A stretch of DNA of 64,000 nucleotides from Saccharomonospora sp. NB11 (GTDB lineage Bacteria > Actinomycetota > Actinomycetes > Mycobacteriales > Pseudonocardiaceae). A program made the position numbers and the translations under genes. Positions within the stretch are counted from its first letter, which is position 1, and each line of letters begins with the position of its first letter. The DNA lies in contig NZ_JACBJG010000007.1 of assembly GCF_015910535.1 (NCBI RefSeq), positions 238,962 to 302,961 on the forward strand, read 5' to 3'. The notes under the pieces were generated by a model. It was not told the DNA's origin. It saw nothing but the letters and a program-made list of their open reading frames with translations, and searched no databases. Positions 55,531 through 64,000 of this stretch are shown here, in pieces.

Positions 55531-56648
55531 CTGCATTGCCCCTCGTTTTCGACGCCCCCCGCCGTGGTCTGCCCCGGCGCCACCTCGCCGACCTGACCGT
55601 GGCCGAACGCGCCGAGGCGGTCGCCGCGCTCGGGGAGAAGCCCTTCCGCGCGAAGCAGCTGTCGCATCACTACTTCTCGCGTCTCACGGCGGACCCGGAG
55701 GTGATGACCGACATCCCTGCGGCGTCCCGGCAGCGACTGGTCGACGAGTTGATGCCCTCGCTGCTGACGCAGGTGCGGGTCGTCGACTGCGACGGGGGCA
55801 ACACGCGGAAGACGCTGTGGCGCGCGCACGACGGCACGCTCGTGGAGAGCGTGCTGATGCGCTACCCGGACCGCGCGACGCTGTGCATCTCCAGCCAGGC
55901 GGGCTGTGGCATGGCGTGTCCCTTCTGCGCCACCGGACAGGGTGGCCTGACCCGGAACCTGTCGACCGCCGAGATCGTCGACCAGGTGCGTTCCGCCGCC
56001 GCGGTGATGCGGGACGGTCTCATGCCGGGCCCCGACGGCACCCCGGCGCCCGGACGGTTGTCGAACATCGTCTTCATGGGCATGGGCGAACCGCTGGCCA
56101 ACTACAAGCGGGTGCTCGCGGCCGTGCGGCGCATCACCGACCCGGCGCCCGCGGGGCTGGGTATCTCGCAGCGTTCGGTGACGGTGTCGACCGTGGGTCT
56201 CGCGCCCGCGATCCGCAAGCTCGCCGACGAGGGGCTCCAGGTGCGGTTGGCGGTGTCGCTGCACACGCCGGACGACGAGCTGCGGGACGAACTGGTCCCC
56301 GTGAACAACCGGTGGTCCGTCGACGAGGTGTTGCGGGCCGCCCGCTACTACGCCGACCGGACCGGGCGCCGGGTGTCGATCGAGTACGCGCTCATCCGGG
56401 ACATCAACGACCAGCCGTGGCGGGCCGACCTGTTGGCGAAGCGCCTGCGGGAGCACCTCGGTCACCTCGTCCACGTCAACGTCATCCCGCTGAACCCGAC
56501 CCCGGGCAGCAGGTGGGACGCGAGCCCGAAGCCGGTCGAGCGGGAGTTCGTCCGCCGGGTGAACGCGGGCGGCGTGGCGTGCACCGTGCGCGACACGCGG
56601 GGGCAGGAGATCGCCGCCGCCTGCGGTCAGCTCGCCGCCGAGGGCTGA
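55527..56648 (+). CDS. rlmN: Dual-specificity 23S rRNA/tRNA (adenine-C2)-methyltransferase RlmN
   Basis: A 373-residue radical-SAM enzyme that makes m2A2503 in 23S rRNA and m2A37 in some tRNAs. The CxxxCxxC cluster motif is in [12 protein letters not shown], and other conserved blocks are [45 protein letters not shown] and the catalytic Cys near AACGQLA. Coupled to the upstream methyltransferase by ATGA. Confidence 0.96.
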   Translation: MTALPLVFDAPRRGLPRRHLADLTVAERAEAVAALGEKPFRAKQLSHHYFSRLTADPEVMTDIPAASRQRLVDELMPSLLTQVRVVDCDGGNTRKTLWRAHDGTLVESVLMRYPDRATLCISSQAGCGMACPFCATGQGGLTRNLSTAEIVDQVRSAAAVMRDGLMPGPDGTPAPGRLSNIVFMGMGEPLANYKRVLAAVRRITDPAPAGLGISQRSVTVSTVGLAPAIRKLADEGLQVRLAVSLHTPDDELRDELVPVNNRWSVDEVLRAARYYADRTGRRVSIEYALIRDINDQPWRADLLAKRLREHLGHLVHVNVIPLNPTPGSRWDASPKPVEREFVRRVNAGGVACTVRDTRGQEIAAACGQLAAEG

Positions 56649-56682
56649 GTGACCGGGCTCGACGAGAGCCCCGACGCGAAAA

Positions 56683-56720
56683 CCCCGCTGTGCCCGCGAC
56701 GATCGCGGGCGACAGCGGGG
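56683..56720. terminator. Bidirectional hairpin terminator between rlmN and the DUF2631 gene
   Basis: CCCCGCTGT (56683-56691) pairs with ACAGCGGGG (56712-56720), and CCGCGA with TCGCGG inside. AAAA just left of the stem gives a U-tract for transcripts coming from the minus strand. Confidence 0.8.
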
Positions 56721-56757
56721 TCGGGAAACCAGGTCGAGCCGAAGTCCGGCCCGAGGG

Positions 56758-57018
56758 TCAGCGACGCCAGGCGGTGCGGCTGCGGCGCACGTCCCACAGC
56801 ACGCCCAGCAGCAGACCGACACCGGTCACGATCAGGACGACGTCCTCGGTGCGGTTCTGGTGGTTGCCGATCAGCATCAGGAACATGATCGCGGCGGCGA
56901 CCACGGCGCCGGCGCGTGCGGCCTTGGGGAAGGAGCCGTGCCAGCCCCACTCGGCCGACGGCTCGTCCCGCGGATCGACCTCGGTACCGGTGCGCTTCTC
57001 GACGGCCTTGCCTGCCAC
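56758..57018 (-). CDS. DUF2631 membrane protein
   Basis: An 86-residue actinobacterial membrane protein. A hydrophilic start ([23 protein letters not shown]) is followed by two hydrophobic segments ([35 protein letters not shown]) and a basic tail RRSRTAWRR. The WGWHG block is typical of DUF2631. Function unknown. GAGGAG is 5-6 bases before the GTG at 57018; a second GTG at 57024 is possible. Confidence 0.82.
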   Translation of the reverse strand: MAGKAVEKRTGTEVDPRDEPSAEWGWHGSFPKAARAGAVVAAAIMFLMLIGNHQNRTEDVVLIVTGVGLLLGVLWDVRRSRTAWRR

Positions 57019-57112
57019 GATCACTCCTCTACTCGAGCCCGCTCGGCGCGACTTCGTGTGGCTCGATAATCGCACATGCCTCCCGCCGAGAGCGCAGGGG
57101 ACGTCCGCGACA

Positions 57113-58339
57113 ATGGTCACCATGACGGTCACCACGAGTTCTCCCCGGACCGTGCTGGTGCTGGGTTCCACCGGCTCGATCGGCACACAGGCCCTCGACG
57201 TGACGGGGCGCAACCCCGAGTTGTTCCGGGTGGTCGGCCTGGCGGCGGGTGGTTCGGACCCGCGTGCGCTGGCCGCGCAGGTGATCGAGCACGGAGTCGA
57301 GGCGGTGGCGATCACGCGTGCCACGGCGGCGGAGGATCTGCAGCTCGCCCTCTACGCCGAGGCGCAGCAGCGCGGATACGCCCGTGGTGAGTTCCGGCTG
57401 CCGCGCGTCTTCGCGGGTCCGGACGCGGTCGAGGAGCTCATCGACGCCGTCCCCGCCGACGTCGTTCTGAACGGCATGCCCGGCTCCCAGGGACTGGGGC
57501 CGACGCTGCGGGCGCTCAAGACCGGCGCGACGCTCGCGTTGGCCAACAAGGAATCGCTCATCGCCGGTGGTCCGTTGGTGCGCGCGGCGGCCCGGCCCGG
57601 TCAGATCGTGCCCGTGGACTCCGAGCACTCGGCGCTCGCGCAGGCACTCCGAGGTGGCCGTGCCGAGGAGGTGGACCGCCTGGTCCTGACCGCGTCCGGC
57701 GGCCCGTTCCGGGGTCGTACGCGGGCGGAGATGGCCTCCGTCACGGTCGAGGACGCGCTCGCGCACCCGACATGGGCGATGGGGCAGCTCGTCACCATCA
57801 ACTCCGCCACGATGGTGAACAAGGGACTCGAACTCATCGAGGCACACCTGCTCTTCGACATCCCCTGCGAGCGCATCGACGTCGTGGTGCACCCGCAGTC
57901 GGTGGTGCACTCCATGGTGACGTTCGTCGACGGTTCGACGCTCGCGCAGGCCAGCCCGCCCGACATGCGGCTGCCGATCGCGCTCGCGCTGCACTGGCCC
58001 GACCGGGTGCCTGCCGCCGTTCCGCCGTGCCGCTGGGACGAGGCCACGGCGTGGACGTTCGAGCCGGTGGACGACACGGCGTTCCCCGCGGTGGAGCTGG
58101 CCCGGCACGTCGGATCGGTGGGCGGCTGCCTGCCTGCCGTGTTCAACGCCGCCAACGAGCGGCTCGTCGGTGAATTCCTCGCGCACAACACCGGCTTCAC
58201 GGACATCGTGGACACTGTGTCTCAGGTCGTCGACGCCGCTGACGAGTGGCGCCGCCCGCCCCGTGACCTGGCCGACGTCCTCGCTGCGGAAGAATGGGCG
58301 CGCGACCGTGCGGCCACGATCATGTCGGGAGGGAAGTAG
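57113..58339 (+). CDS. dxr: 1-deoxy-D-xylulose 5-phosphate reductoisomerase
   Basis: A 408-residue DXR, the second step of the MEP isoprenoid pathway (DXP to MEP with NADPH). NADPH loop [15 protein letters not shown], substrate blocks [37 protein letters not shown] and the conserved [14 protein letters not shown]. The C-terminus has [16 protein letters not shown] 57113 has AGGGGA 11 bases upstream; ATG 57122 is possible. The rip1 gene starts 4 bases later. Confidence 0.97.
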   Translation: MVTMTVTTSSPRTVLVLGSTGSIGTQALDVTGRNPELFRVVGLAAGGSDPRALAAQVIEHGVEAVAITRATAAEDLQLALYAEAQQRGYARGEFRLPRVFAGPDAVEELIDAVPADVVLNGMPGSQGLGPTLRALKTGATLALANKESLIAGGPLVRAAARPGQIVPVDSEHSALAQALRGGRAEEVDRLVLTASGGPFRGRTRAEMASVTVEDALAHPTWAMGQLVTINSATMVNKGLELIEAHLLFDIPCERIDVVVHPQSVVHSMVTFVDGSTLAQASPPDMRLPIALALHWPDRVPAAVPPCRWDEATAWTFEPVDDTAFPAVELARHVGSVGGCLPAVFNAANERLVGEFLAHNTGFTDIVDTVSQVVDAADEWRRPPRDLADVLAAEEWARDRAATIMSGGK

Positions 58340-58342
58340 CGC

Positions 58343-59551
58343 GTGCTCGTCTACATCCTGGGGGTCGCGCTCTTCGCGCTCGGCATCTGCGTCTCCGTCG
58401 CGCTGCACGAGGCCGGTCACATGGTGGCCGCCAAGTCGTTCGGCATGAAGGTGCGCCGTTACTTCGTGGGCTTCGGGCCGACGGTCTTCTCGTTCAAGCG
58501 GGGCGAGACCGAGTACGGACTCAAGTGGATTCCGCTGGGCGGGTTCTGCGACATCGCCGGGATGACCGCGCTCGACGAGGTCACGCCCGACGAGGCGCCC
58601 CGCGCGATGTGGCGGTTCAAGACCTGGAAGCGCACCGTGGTGCTGGCCGCCGGGTCGTTCACGCATTTCGTGCTCGGGTTCATCGTCCTCTACTTCATGG
58701 CCATCTCGATGGGCCTGCCCAACATCTCCGACAAGCCGGTGATCAAGGAGGTGTCGGACTGCGTCCGCAGCGCCACCACGGCGCAGGAGTGGAACGACCC
58801 GACATGTGGGCCCGCTGATCCGGCTCCGGCCAAGACGGCGGGTGTGCAGCCCGGCGACGAGGTCGTGGCGATCGACGGCACTCCTACCGACACCTGGCAG
58901 GACCTGCTGGCGGCGGTGCAGCGCTCCGAGGGACCGACCGAGTTCCGGGTGCTGCGTGACGGCGAGGCGCTCACCCTCACGGTGGACGTCGCCAAGGTGA
59001 CCCGCCCCACGACCGAGGGCGGCACGGAGCAGGTGGGCGCCATCGGGGCGTCGCAGGAATTGATGCTGCCGTACGGGCCGGTCGACGCGTTCGGAGGCTC
59101 GACCGCGTTCACCGGCGAGCTGCTCGTGCAGACCTGGCAGCGGCTGCTGGAGTTCCCGGAGAAGATCCCGGCCGTCGTGGAGGCCATCTTCGGTGGCGAA
59201 CGCGACCCGGAGACGCCCGTCAGCGTGGTCGGCGCGAGCCGGATCGGCGGCGAGGCCGTGGAGCAGGGCCTGTGGGAGGTGTTCCTCCTCCTGCTGGCGA
59301 GCCTGAACTTCTTCGTCGGCATCTTCAACCTGCTGCCGCTGCTGCCGCTCGACGGTGGGCACATCGCGGTCACCTGGTACGAGCGGGTGCGCGACTGGAT
59401 CCGCAAGCGACGCGGCAAGGAGGCGGGCGGTCCCGTCGACTACACGAAGCTCAACGCGGTGACCAGCGTCGTGATCGTCATCGGTGGTGCCATCGTGCTA
59501 CTCACCGTGACCGCCGACATCGTCAACCCGATCAGGCTCATCCAACCGTAG
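58343..59551 (+). CDS. rip1: RseP/Rip1-like site-2 zinc protease
   Basis: A 402-residue M50B intramembrane metalloprotease. HEAGH near residue 22 in the first helix and LDGGH in the last helical region form the zinc site. A PDZ domain occupies about 150-215 (AGVQPGDEVVAIDGTPTDTWQDL). Rip1 cleaves anti-sigma factors in the membrane. It lies between dxr and ispG, the order found in M. tuberculosis. Confidence 0.95.
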   Translation: MLVYILGVALFALGICVSVALHEAGHMVAAKSFGMKVRRYFVGFGPTVFSFKRGETEYGLKWIPLGGFCDIAGMTALDEVTPDEAPRAMWRFKTWKRTVVLAAGSFTHFVLGFIVLYFMAISMGLPNISDKPVIKEVSDCVRSATTAQEWNDPTCGPADPAPAKTAGVQPGDEVVAIDGTPTDTWQDLLAAVQRSEGPTEFRVLRDGEALTLTVDVAKVTRPTTEGGTEQVGAIGASQELMLPYGPVDAFGGSTAFTGELLVQTWQRLLEFPEKIPAVVEAIFGGERDPETPVSVVGASRIGGEAVEQGLWEVFLLLLASLNFFVGIFNLLPLLPLDGGHIAVTWYERVRDWIRKRRGKEAGGPVDYTKLNAVTSVVIVIGGAIVLLTVTADIVNPIRLIQP

Positions 59552-59662
59552 TGGCGTCCGGGCAGCCGAGTTCGGACGCTCACGTATCGTGGATAACGGC
59601 ATCCGGCCAAACCGGTGATGCCTTCGGCGCAGCACGCAGTCAGCGACAATGCAGAGGAATCG

Positions 59663-60814
59663 ATGACCGTCGACCTGGGTTTGCCCGTCACCCCTCCTCC
59701 CGTTCTTGCCGAACGCCGCAAGACCCGACAGCTTCAGGTCGGGGCCGTCGGCGTCGGAAGTGAGCACCCGATCTCGGTGCAGTCCATGACCACCACGGTC
59801 ACGGCGGACGTCAACGCCACGTTGCAGCAGATCGCGGAGCTGACGGCGGCGGGCTGCGACATCGTGCGGGTGGCTTGCCCGAGCGCGGACGACGCGGAGG
59901 CCCTTCCCGCGATCGCCGCGAAGTCGAAGATCCCGGTGATCGCCGACATCCACTTCCAGCCGAAGTACGTCTTCGCCGCCATCGAGGCCGGGTGCGCCGC
60001 GGTGCGGGTGAACCCGGGCAACATCAAGAAGTTCGACGACAAGGTCAAGGAGATCGCGCAGGCCGCCAAGGACCACGGCACGCCGATCCGTATCGGGGTC
60101 AACGCCGGGTCGCTCGACCCGCGGCTGATGAAGAAGTACGGCAAGGCCACCCCGGAGGCGCTGGCCGAGTCGGCGTTGTGGGAGGCGTCGCTGTTCGCCG
60201 AGCACGACTTCCACGACCTGAAGATCTCGGTCAAGCACAACGACCCGGTCGTGATGGTGCGGGCCTACGAGATCCTCGCCGAGCAGTGCGACTACCCGCT
60301 GCACCTCGGCGTCACCGAGGCCGGTCCCGCGTTCCAGGGCACGATCAAGTCGGCCGTGGCCTTCGGTGCGCTGCTGCGGCAGGGCATCGGCGACACCATC
60401 CGGGTGTCGCTGTCGGCTCCGCCCGTGGAGGAGGTGAAGGTCGGCACGCAGATTCTGCAGTCGCTGAACCTCCGCCCCCGCAAGCTGGAGATCGTGTCGT
60501 GCCCGTCGTGCGGGCGTGCGCAGGTGGACGTGTACAAGCTGGCCGACGAGGTCACCGCGGGGCTGGACGGGCTGGAGGTGCCGCTGCGCGTCGCCGTCAT
60601 GGGGTGCGTGGTGAACGGACCGGGCGAGGCCAGGGAGGCCGACCTGGGCGTGGCGTCCGGTAACGGCAAGGGGCAGATCTTCGTGAAGGGCGAGGTCATC
60701 AAGACCGTGCCCGAGCACCAGATCGTGGAGACCCTCATCACCGAGGCCATGCGCATCGCCGAGGAGAGCGGTCACACCGAGGGCAGCGGTCAGCCGGTCG
60801 TCACGGTGAGCTGA
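59663..60814 (+). CDS. ispG: 4-hydroxy-3-methylbut-2-en-1-yl diphosphate synthase IspG
   Basis: A 383-residue IspG (GcpE), the penultimate MEP-pathway enzyme. The three 4Fe-4S ligands are in VSCPSCGR and [15 protein letters not shown]. The TIM-barrel start [10 protein letters not shown] and VRVNPGNIK are conserved. AGAGGA lies before ATG 59663. It completes the dxr-rip1-ispG group, two isoprenoid genes around a protease. Confidence 0.97.
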   Translation: MTVDLGLPVTPPPVLAERRKTRQLQVGAVGVGSEHPISVQSMTTTVTADVNATLQQIAELTAAGCDIVRVACPSADDAEALPAIAAKSKIPVIADIHFQPKYVFAAIEAGCAAVRVNPGNIKKFDDKVKEIAQAAKDHGTPIRIGVNAGSLDPRLMKKYGKATPEALAESALWEASLFAEHDFHDLKISVKHNDPVVMVRAYEILAEQCDYPLHLGVTEAGPAFQGTIKSAVAFGALLRQGIGDTIRVSLSAPPVEEVKVGTQILQSLNLRPRKLEIVSCPSCGRAQVDVYKLADEVTAGLDGLEVPLRVAVMGCVVNGPGEAREADLGVASGNGKGQIFVKGEVIKTVPEHQIVETLITEAMRIAEESGHTEGSGQPVVTVS

Positions 60815-60887
60815 CGAGGTCACGTCTCACGGTAAGCGACGTAGCTAGCGTGCTACATTGGAGGTCTGAGTGAGCGGGAGGCCACCG

Positions 60888-61457
60888 ATGAGCGCTGCCG
60901 TCGTCGACACGCCGTTGGACTGGGACGATCTTTTGCGCACCTGGCGAGAACTGGAGGTGCCGGAGGGGTGGCGGCCCGAGGTGACGATCGAGGGGATCCG
61001 GATGTCGCCACCCCCTGGGGGACAACACAACCTGATCGCTGCCCTCGTGCACAGGCAGTTGTCACCCAGCGTGCCTGCTGGTGGTGACGTCTTCCAGACG
61101 CTCGCCGTCAGCGTGCCCGTGGTCGGCGGCATCTACATACCGGATCTCTGTGTCGTCCAGCGGGAGCACGTGCCCCACGGGGCCGAGCCGGTCCCGGCGG
61201 AACATGTGCAGCTCACGGTCGAGATCACGTCCGCAGGCAACGCGAACCACGACCGGACCCGGAAGAAGTGGGCGTACGCGCACGGCGGCATCGCGTGGTA
61301 CCTGCTGATCGACCCGCACGATCCCGAGGGGCCGACCGTCACCGCGTTCACGGAACCCCGTGAGGGGGTCTACCGGCGGGCGTGCCGCGTGCCCTTCGGA
61401 GAGAAGATCACCGTGGAAGTGCCGTTCGACCTGGTGCTGCAGACGGACGAGTTCTGA
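60888..61457 (+). CDS. Uma2-family restriction-endonuclease-like protein
   Basis: A 189-residue Uma2 (DUF820) protein with the PD-(D/E)xK-like fold. Visible pattern: YIPDLCVVQ, then VEITSAGNANHDRTRKKWAYAHGGI with the acidic and Lys positions, and AWYLLIDP. Uma2 genes expand in cyanobacteria and actinobacteria and their role is unclear. GGGAG lies 7 bases before ATG 60888. A short inverted repeat GTAGC/GCTAC (60841-60856) precedes a possible -10 TACATT. Confidence 0.88.
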   Translation: MSAAVVDTPLDWDDLLRTWRELEVPEGWRPEVTIEGIRMSPPPGGQHNLIAALVHRQLSPSVPAGGDVFQTLAVSVPVVGGIYIPDLCVVQREHVPHGAEPVPAEHVQLTVEITSAGNANHDRTRKKWAYAHGGIAWYLLIDPHDPEGPTVTAFTEPREGVYRRACRVPFGEKITVEVPFDLVLQTDEF

Positions 61458-61463
61458 TCGTTC

Positions 61464-61494
61464 CCGTGTGGACGCCGTTCGGCGGTCCCCACGG
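61464..61494 (+). terminator. Hairpin terminator after the Uma2 gene
   Basis: CCGTGTGGAC-GCCG pairs with CGGCGGTCCCCACGG with one wobble and one bulge, 7 bases after the stop. It separates Uma2 from the GNAT gene. Confidence 0.5.
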
Positions 61495-61522
61495 AGCGCG
61501 CTGATCTGGCAATCTTGTCGTT

Positions 61523-62374
61523 GTGTTGCGGCTGGCCGGTGCGAGGCTGCTCGATGACAGGGATTACCCGGCGGTTCGCGCGCTGTTGGCGGCGGACCCG
61601 GTGGGCACGTGCATGGTCGCGGCGCGGGTCGAACTCGCCGGTCTCGACCCGTGGCGGCTGGGCGGCGAACTGTGGGGCGCCGACGGTCGTCGGCGACTGG
61701 GCGGCCTGCAAGGACTGTGCTTCGCCGGTCCCAATCTGATCCCGCTACGGGGGAACGCGGCCGCGATGCGGTCGTTCGCCGACCGTGCGTTGCGGAAGCC
61801 ACGCGCGTGCTCGTCCCTGGTCGGCCCGGCCGAACAGGTGTTGGCCCTGTGGGACGAGCTGATGGGCGAGTGGGGGCCCGCGCGCGAGGTCCGTCCCGAC
61901 CAGCCCCTCATGGCGCTCGACGACGCTCCTTCGGTGACTCCCGATCCCGAGGTGCGTGCCGTGCGGCCCGACGAACTCGACGTGTACTTCCCGGCCGCCG
62001 TCGCGATGTTCCGCGAGGAGGTCGGCGTCGACCCGAGGCTCGGCGACGGGGGAGCGGGGTACCGGGCGCGGGTCACCGAGTTGATCGCCGCGGGTCGGGC
62101 GTTCGCGCGTTTCGAGCGAGGCGAGGTCGTGTTCAAGGCCGAGATCGGCGCGATGTCGGGCAGTGTCGGCCAGATCCAGGGGGTGTGGGTGCACCCCCGG
62201 CATCGCGGCCGTGGTCTCGGCGCGGCGGGCACCGCCGCCGTGGCCGACCAGCTCGTGCGCGGATTCGGTCGGGTGGCGAGTCTGTACGTCAACTCGTTCA
62301 ACGCGCCCGCGCTGGCCGTGTACCGCAGGGTGGGCTTCCGGCAGGTCGGCCGGTACGCGACGGTGCTGTTCTAG
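61523..62374 (+). CDS. GNAT-family N-acetyltransferase (DUF4081-GNAT)
   Basis: A 283-residue protein: an N-terminal DUF4081-type domain (CMVAARVELAGLDPWRLGGEL) and a C-terminal GNAT fold with the acetyl-CoA loop VHPRHRGRGLGAAGT and LYVNSFNAPALAVYRRVGF. It corresponds in position to Rv2867c, which follows ispG in M. tuberculosis. Its end overlaps the converging WYL gene by 4 bases. Confidence 0.9.
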   Translation: MLRLAGARLLDDRDYPAVRALLAADPVGTCMVAARVELAGLDPWRLGGELWGADGRRRLGGLQGLCFAGPNLIPLRGNAAAMRSFADRALRKPRACSSLVGPAEQVLALWDELMGEWGPAREVRPDQPLMALDDAPSVTPDPEVRAVRPDELDVYFPAAVAMFREEVGVDPRLGDGGAGYRARVTELIAAGRAFARFERGEVVFKAEIGAMSGSVGQIQGVWVHPRHRGRGLGAAGTAAVADQLVRGFGRVASLYVNSFNAPALAVYRRVGFRQVGRYATVLF

Positions 62375-63336
62375 GACTCTTCCCGAGGTGCGCTTGCCAT
62401 CGCCGTGAGCCGGTGGGCGAGGCGTTCGACGGCCCGGCGCAATTCCGGAGGTTCCAGCACGCGCGCCTCGAAACCCAGCCGCGCGACGTGCAGGGCGAGC
62501 CAGTCGAGGTCGTCGGCGCCGGTGACGAGTACGCACCAGCCGTCGCGGTCGTCCTCGACCCGGCCCACCTGGGGTGGGACCAGCGCCCGCACCTGATCCG
62601 GTGTCGCGTGCACCCGCACGCGTGCGACGTGGCGGTACGGGGACGCGGTCACGGAGCGCTGCACGTACGCGAGTGGATCCGGATGCTCTCTGGGCCGGAA
62701 CTGCCAGGTTGTGGTCACGACGTCGCGCATCCGGTCGAGCCGGAACGTGCGCCAGTCGTCGCGGTCGACGTCCCAGGCCATCAGGTACCAGCGGCGGGCG
62801 GTGGCGACCAGCCGCACCGGCTCCACGGTGCGCTCGCTGTCGGGGGCACCGCGGCCGGTGTAGGTGAACCGCACCCGCACGGTGTCGCGGCAGGCTCTGG
62901 CGAGCGTCATCAGTACCTCGGGGGGAATCTCGACACCCGGGCCGACGAGCGTGTCGGTGGCGCCGTGCACCGCGCGGAGCTCCGCGCGCAGGCGCGCGGG
63001 CATCACCTGGTCGAGTTTCGCGAGCGCCCGCAGTGCGGCTTCGCTCGCCCCTCGGACGGTGCCGCCCGTGGCCAACCGCAGCGACACGGCCGTCGCGATC
63101 GCCTCCTCGTCGTCGAGGAGCAGCGGTGGCAGTCGGGTGCCCGCGCCGAGTCGGTAACCGCCGCCGACGCCCGTCGTCGCGTGCACGGGATAGCCGAGTT
63201 CGCGAAGACGCTCGATGTCGCGTCGCACGGAACGGTCGGTGACCCCGAGCTCCCTTGCCAGTGCGGCGGCGGTCCAGGAGGGCCTGTGCTGGAGCAGTGC
63301 CAACAGTCGCAGCACCCGTTCCGTCGTTCCGGTCAC
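62371..63336 (-). CDS. WYL-domain transcriptional regulator
   Basis: A 321-residue regulator with an N-terminal HTH (RVLRLLALLQHRPSWTAAAL; VTDRSVRRDIERLRELGYPV) and a WYL domain (RVRFTYTGRGA; ARRWYLMAWDVDRDDWRTFRLDRM), then a C-terminal extension (WCX-type) common to this group. WYL domains sense ligands, often nucleotides or nucleic acids; some link to DNA damage. The start is GTG. It diverges from the last VOC gene, its likely target. Confidence 0.92.
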   Translation of the reverse strand: MTGTTERVLRLLALLQHRPSWTAAALARELGVTDRSVRRDIERLRELGYPVHATTGVGGGYRLGAGTRLPPLLLDDEEAIATAVSLRLATGGTVRGASEAALRALAKLDQVMPARLRAELRAVHGATDTLVGPGVEIPPEVLMTLARACRDTVRVRFTYTGRGAPDSERTVEPVRLVATARRWYLMAWDVDRDDWRTFRLDRMRDVVTTTWQFRPREHPDPLAYVQRSVTASPYRHVARVRVHATPDQVRALVPPQVGRVEDDRDGWCVLVTGADDLDWLALHVARLGFEARVLEPPELRRAVERLAHRLTAMASAPREES

Positions 63337-63456
63337 CAGTCCATCGTGGCAGAGATCGCGGACAGAACCTGTCCGCTATTTGCGCGAGGTTATCCGGGGT
63401 AGGCCCCACGCGGGACCTGCACCACACCACGAACCTCCGGTGAAAGGCGACATGAC

Positions 63457-63936
63457 ATGGCTCGTGAGTTCCAGGTGACCTTCGACTGCGCCGATCCGGC
63501 CGCGACGGCGGCGTTCTGGGCCGAGGTGCTCGGCTATCGGCTGATGGACCCGCCGGCGGGGTTCGCCTCGTGGGACGAGGCCCTCGACGCCATGGGAGTG
63601 CCGCCGGAGCACCGCAACGACCTCTCGGCCATCGTCGACCCGGACGGCGTGGGGCCGCGCCTGCTCTTCCAGAAAGTGCCGGAGGGCAAGCAGGTGAAGA
63701 ACCGGGTGCACCTCGACGTGCGTGCGGCGCCCGGGCTGCGTGGCGGCGAGCGGATGGCGGTGCTGGAGGCGGAGGCGGAACGCCTCGTCGCCCTCGGGGC
63801 CACCCGGCTTCGGCGGCACGACCCGGCAGGGGAGCTGCAGTTCGGTCATATCGTCATGACCGACGTCGAGGGCAACGTAAAAAAAAAACTCGCGAAAGTC
63901 GTTACCATACTTGGGAATAACTATCCGCGTATGTGA
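63457..63936 (+). CDS. VOC-family protein with disrupted C-terminus
   Basis: A 159-residue frame. Residues 1-140 are an ordinary VOC domain (FQVTFDCADPAATAAFWAEVLGYRL; HLDVRAAPGLRGGERMAVLEAEAERLVALGAT; IVMTDVEGN). Such proteins normally end ...DPEGNEFCV-like, a few residues after the GN. Here GN is followed by V and three Lys codons from a 10-A run, then ~18 residues unlike any VOC (LAKVVTILGNNYPRM). Base composition changes at the same point. The real 3' end is probably missing. AAAGG precedes ATG 63457. Confidence 0.75.
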   Translation: MAREFQVTFDCADPAATAAFWAEVLGYRLMDPPAGFASWDEALDAMGVPPEHRNDLSAIVDPDGVGPRLLFQKVPEGKQVKNRVHLDVRAAPGLRGGERMAVLEAEAERLVALGATRLRRHDPAGELQFGHIVMTDVEGNVKKKLAKVVTILGNNYPRM

Positions 63937-64000
63937 CCCTGACTCTGTCCGTCCATCCGAGCTCGCTAACGCCTTCCCTCATTCATATCTGTCGCTTCGT
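63879..64000. other. Compositional break at the window's right edge
   Basis: A run of ten A at 63879-63888 is followed by about 110 bases at roughly 48% GC, against roughly 70% in the rest of the window. It has stops in all visible frames and no codon bias. It looks like a junction with foreign or low-quality sequence. Confidence 0.6.

Noticed and set aside
55817..57112. Open frame from within rlmN into dxr, suggesting a fused protein
   Set aside because: The upstream part lies out of frame with rlmN and crosses a bidirectional terminator and the divergent DUF2631 gene. dxr has its own start and ribosome-binding site.

Overview
This is a high-GC (roughly 70%) actinobacterial chromosome segment, dense in genes, with many GTG starts, ATGA/GTGA overlaps and leaderless-looking promoters. 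The backbone has the same gene order as the Mycobacterium tuberculosis block Rv2927c to Rv2867c (sepIVA, DUF177, rnc, fpg/mutM, acyP, smc, ftsY, amt, glnB, ffh, rpsP-KH-rimM-trmD-rplS, lepB, rnhB, DUF2469, yraN, comM, dprA, xerC, rpsB-tsf-pyrH-frr-cdsA, rlmN, dxr, rip1, ispG, GNAT). A WhiG sigma factor, an AceB-type malate synthase and several regulators argue against Mycobacterium. The protein style fits the Pseudonocardiaceae, with Saccharomonospora-like the best guess; this assignment is inference.

Layout. 1-3217: end of a SepIVA-like division protein, DUF177, rpmF, rnc, mutM. 3218-7823: accessory regulators (PadR plus HAAS membrane protein, YflT-like stress protein, ROK regulator, a Pro/Ser/Thr-rich secreted protein). 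7960-12984: acyP, smc and a membrane protein. 13053-15776, minus strand: anmK with an SSS symporter. 15919-17478: ftsY. 17479-31424: a 14-kb accessory block placed between ftsY and amtB, holding an ECF sigma/LCP pair, divergent iclR/aceB, a type VII secretion (T7SS) substrate cassette, pxpA, a VOC/TipA-like pair under a TipA-type operator, and a FhuF-like protein with an RlmA-type rRNA methyltransferase. 31425-41616: nitrogen sensing, SRP, two CPBP proteases, the rpsP-trmD-rplS ribosome block and lepB. 41621-49203: rnhB to comM/dprA/xerC, whiG and a degenerate M23 protein. 49792-53789: rpsB-tsf-pyrH-frr-cdsA. 53796-63936: VOC, methyltransferase, rlmN, DUF2631, dxr-rip1-ispG, Uma2, GNAT, WYL regulator and a VOC gene whose 3' end is disrupted.

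The most interesting part is the T7SS cassette at 21854-26754. It has an EspC-like small protein with a YxxxE secretion motif, a 473-residue WxG-domain protein with a Gly/Ala-rich C-terminal domain of no recognised toxin family, two cytosolic LpqN/PsbP-like proteins, a membrane protein, a DUF4333 lipoprotein and a YbaB-like protein, nearly all with overlapping stop/start codons. An LpqN-like lipoprotein remnant precedes it. I read it as an uncharacterised T7SS effector with dedicated accessory or immunity proteins.

No rRNA, tRNA, CRISPR array, insertion sequence or phage gene was seen. The last ~120 bases differ sharply in composition and look like a junction or artefact.
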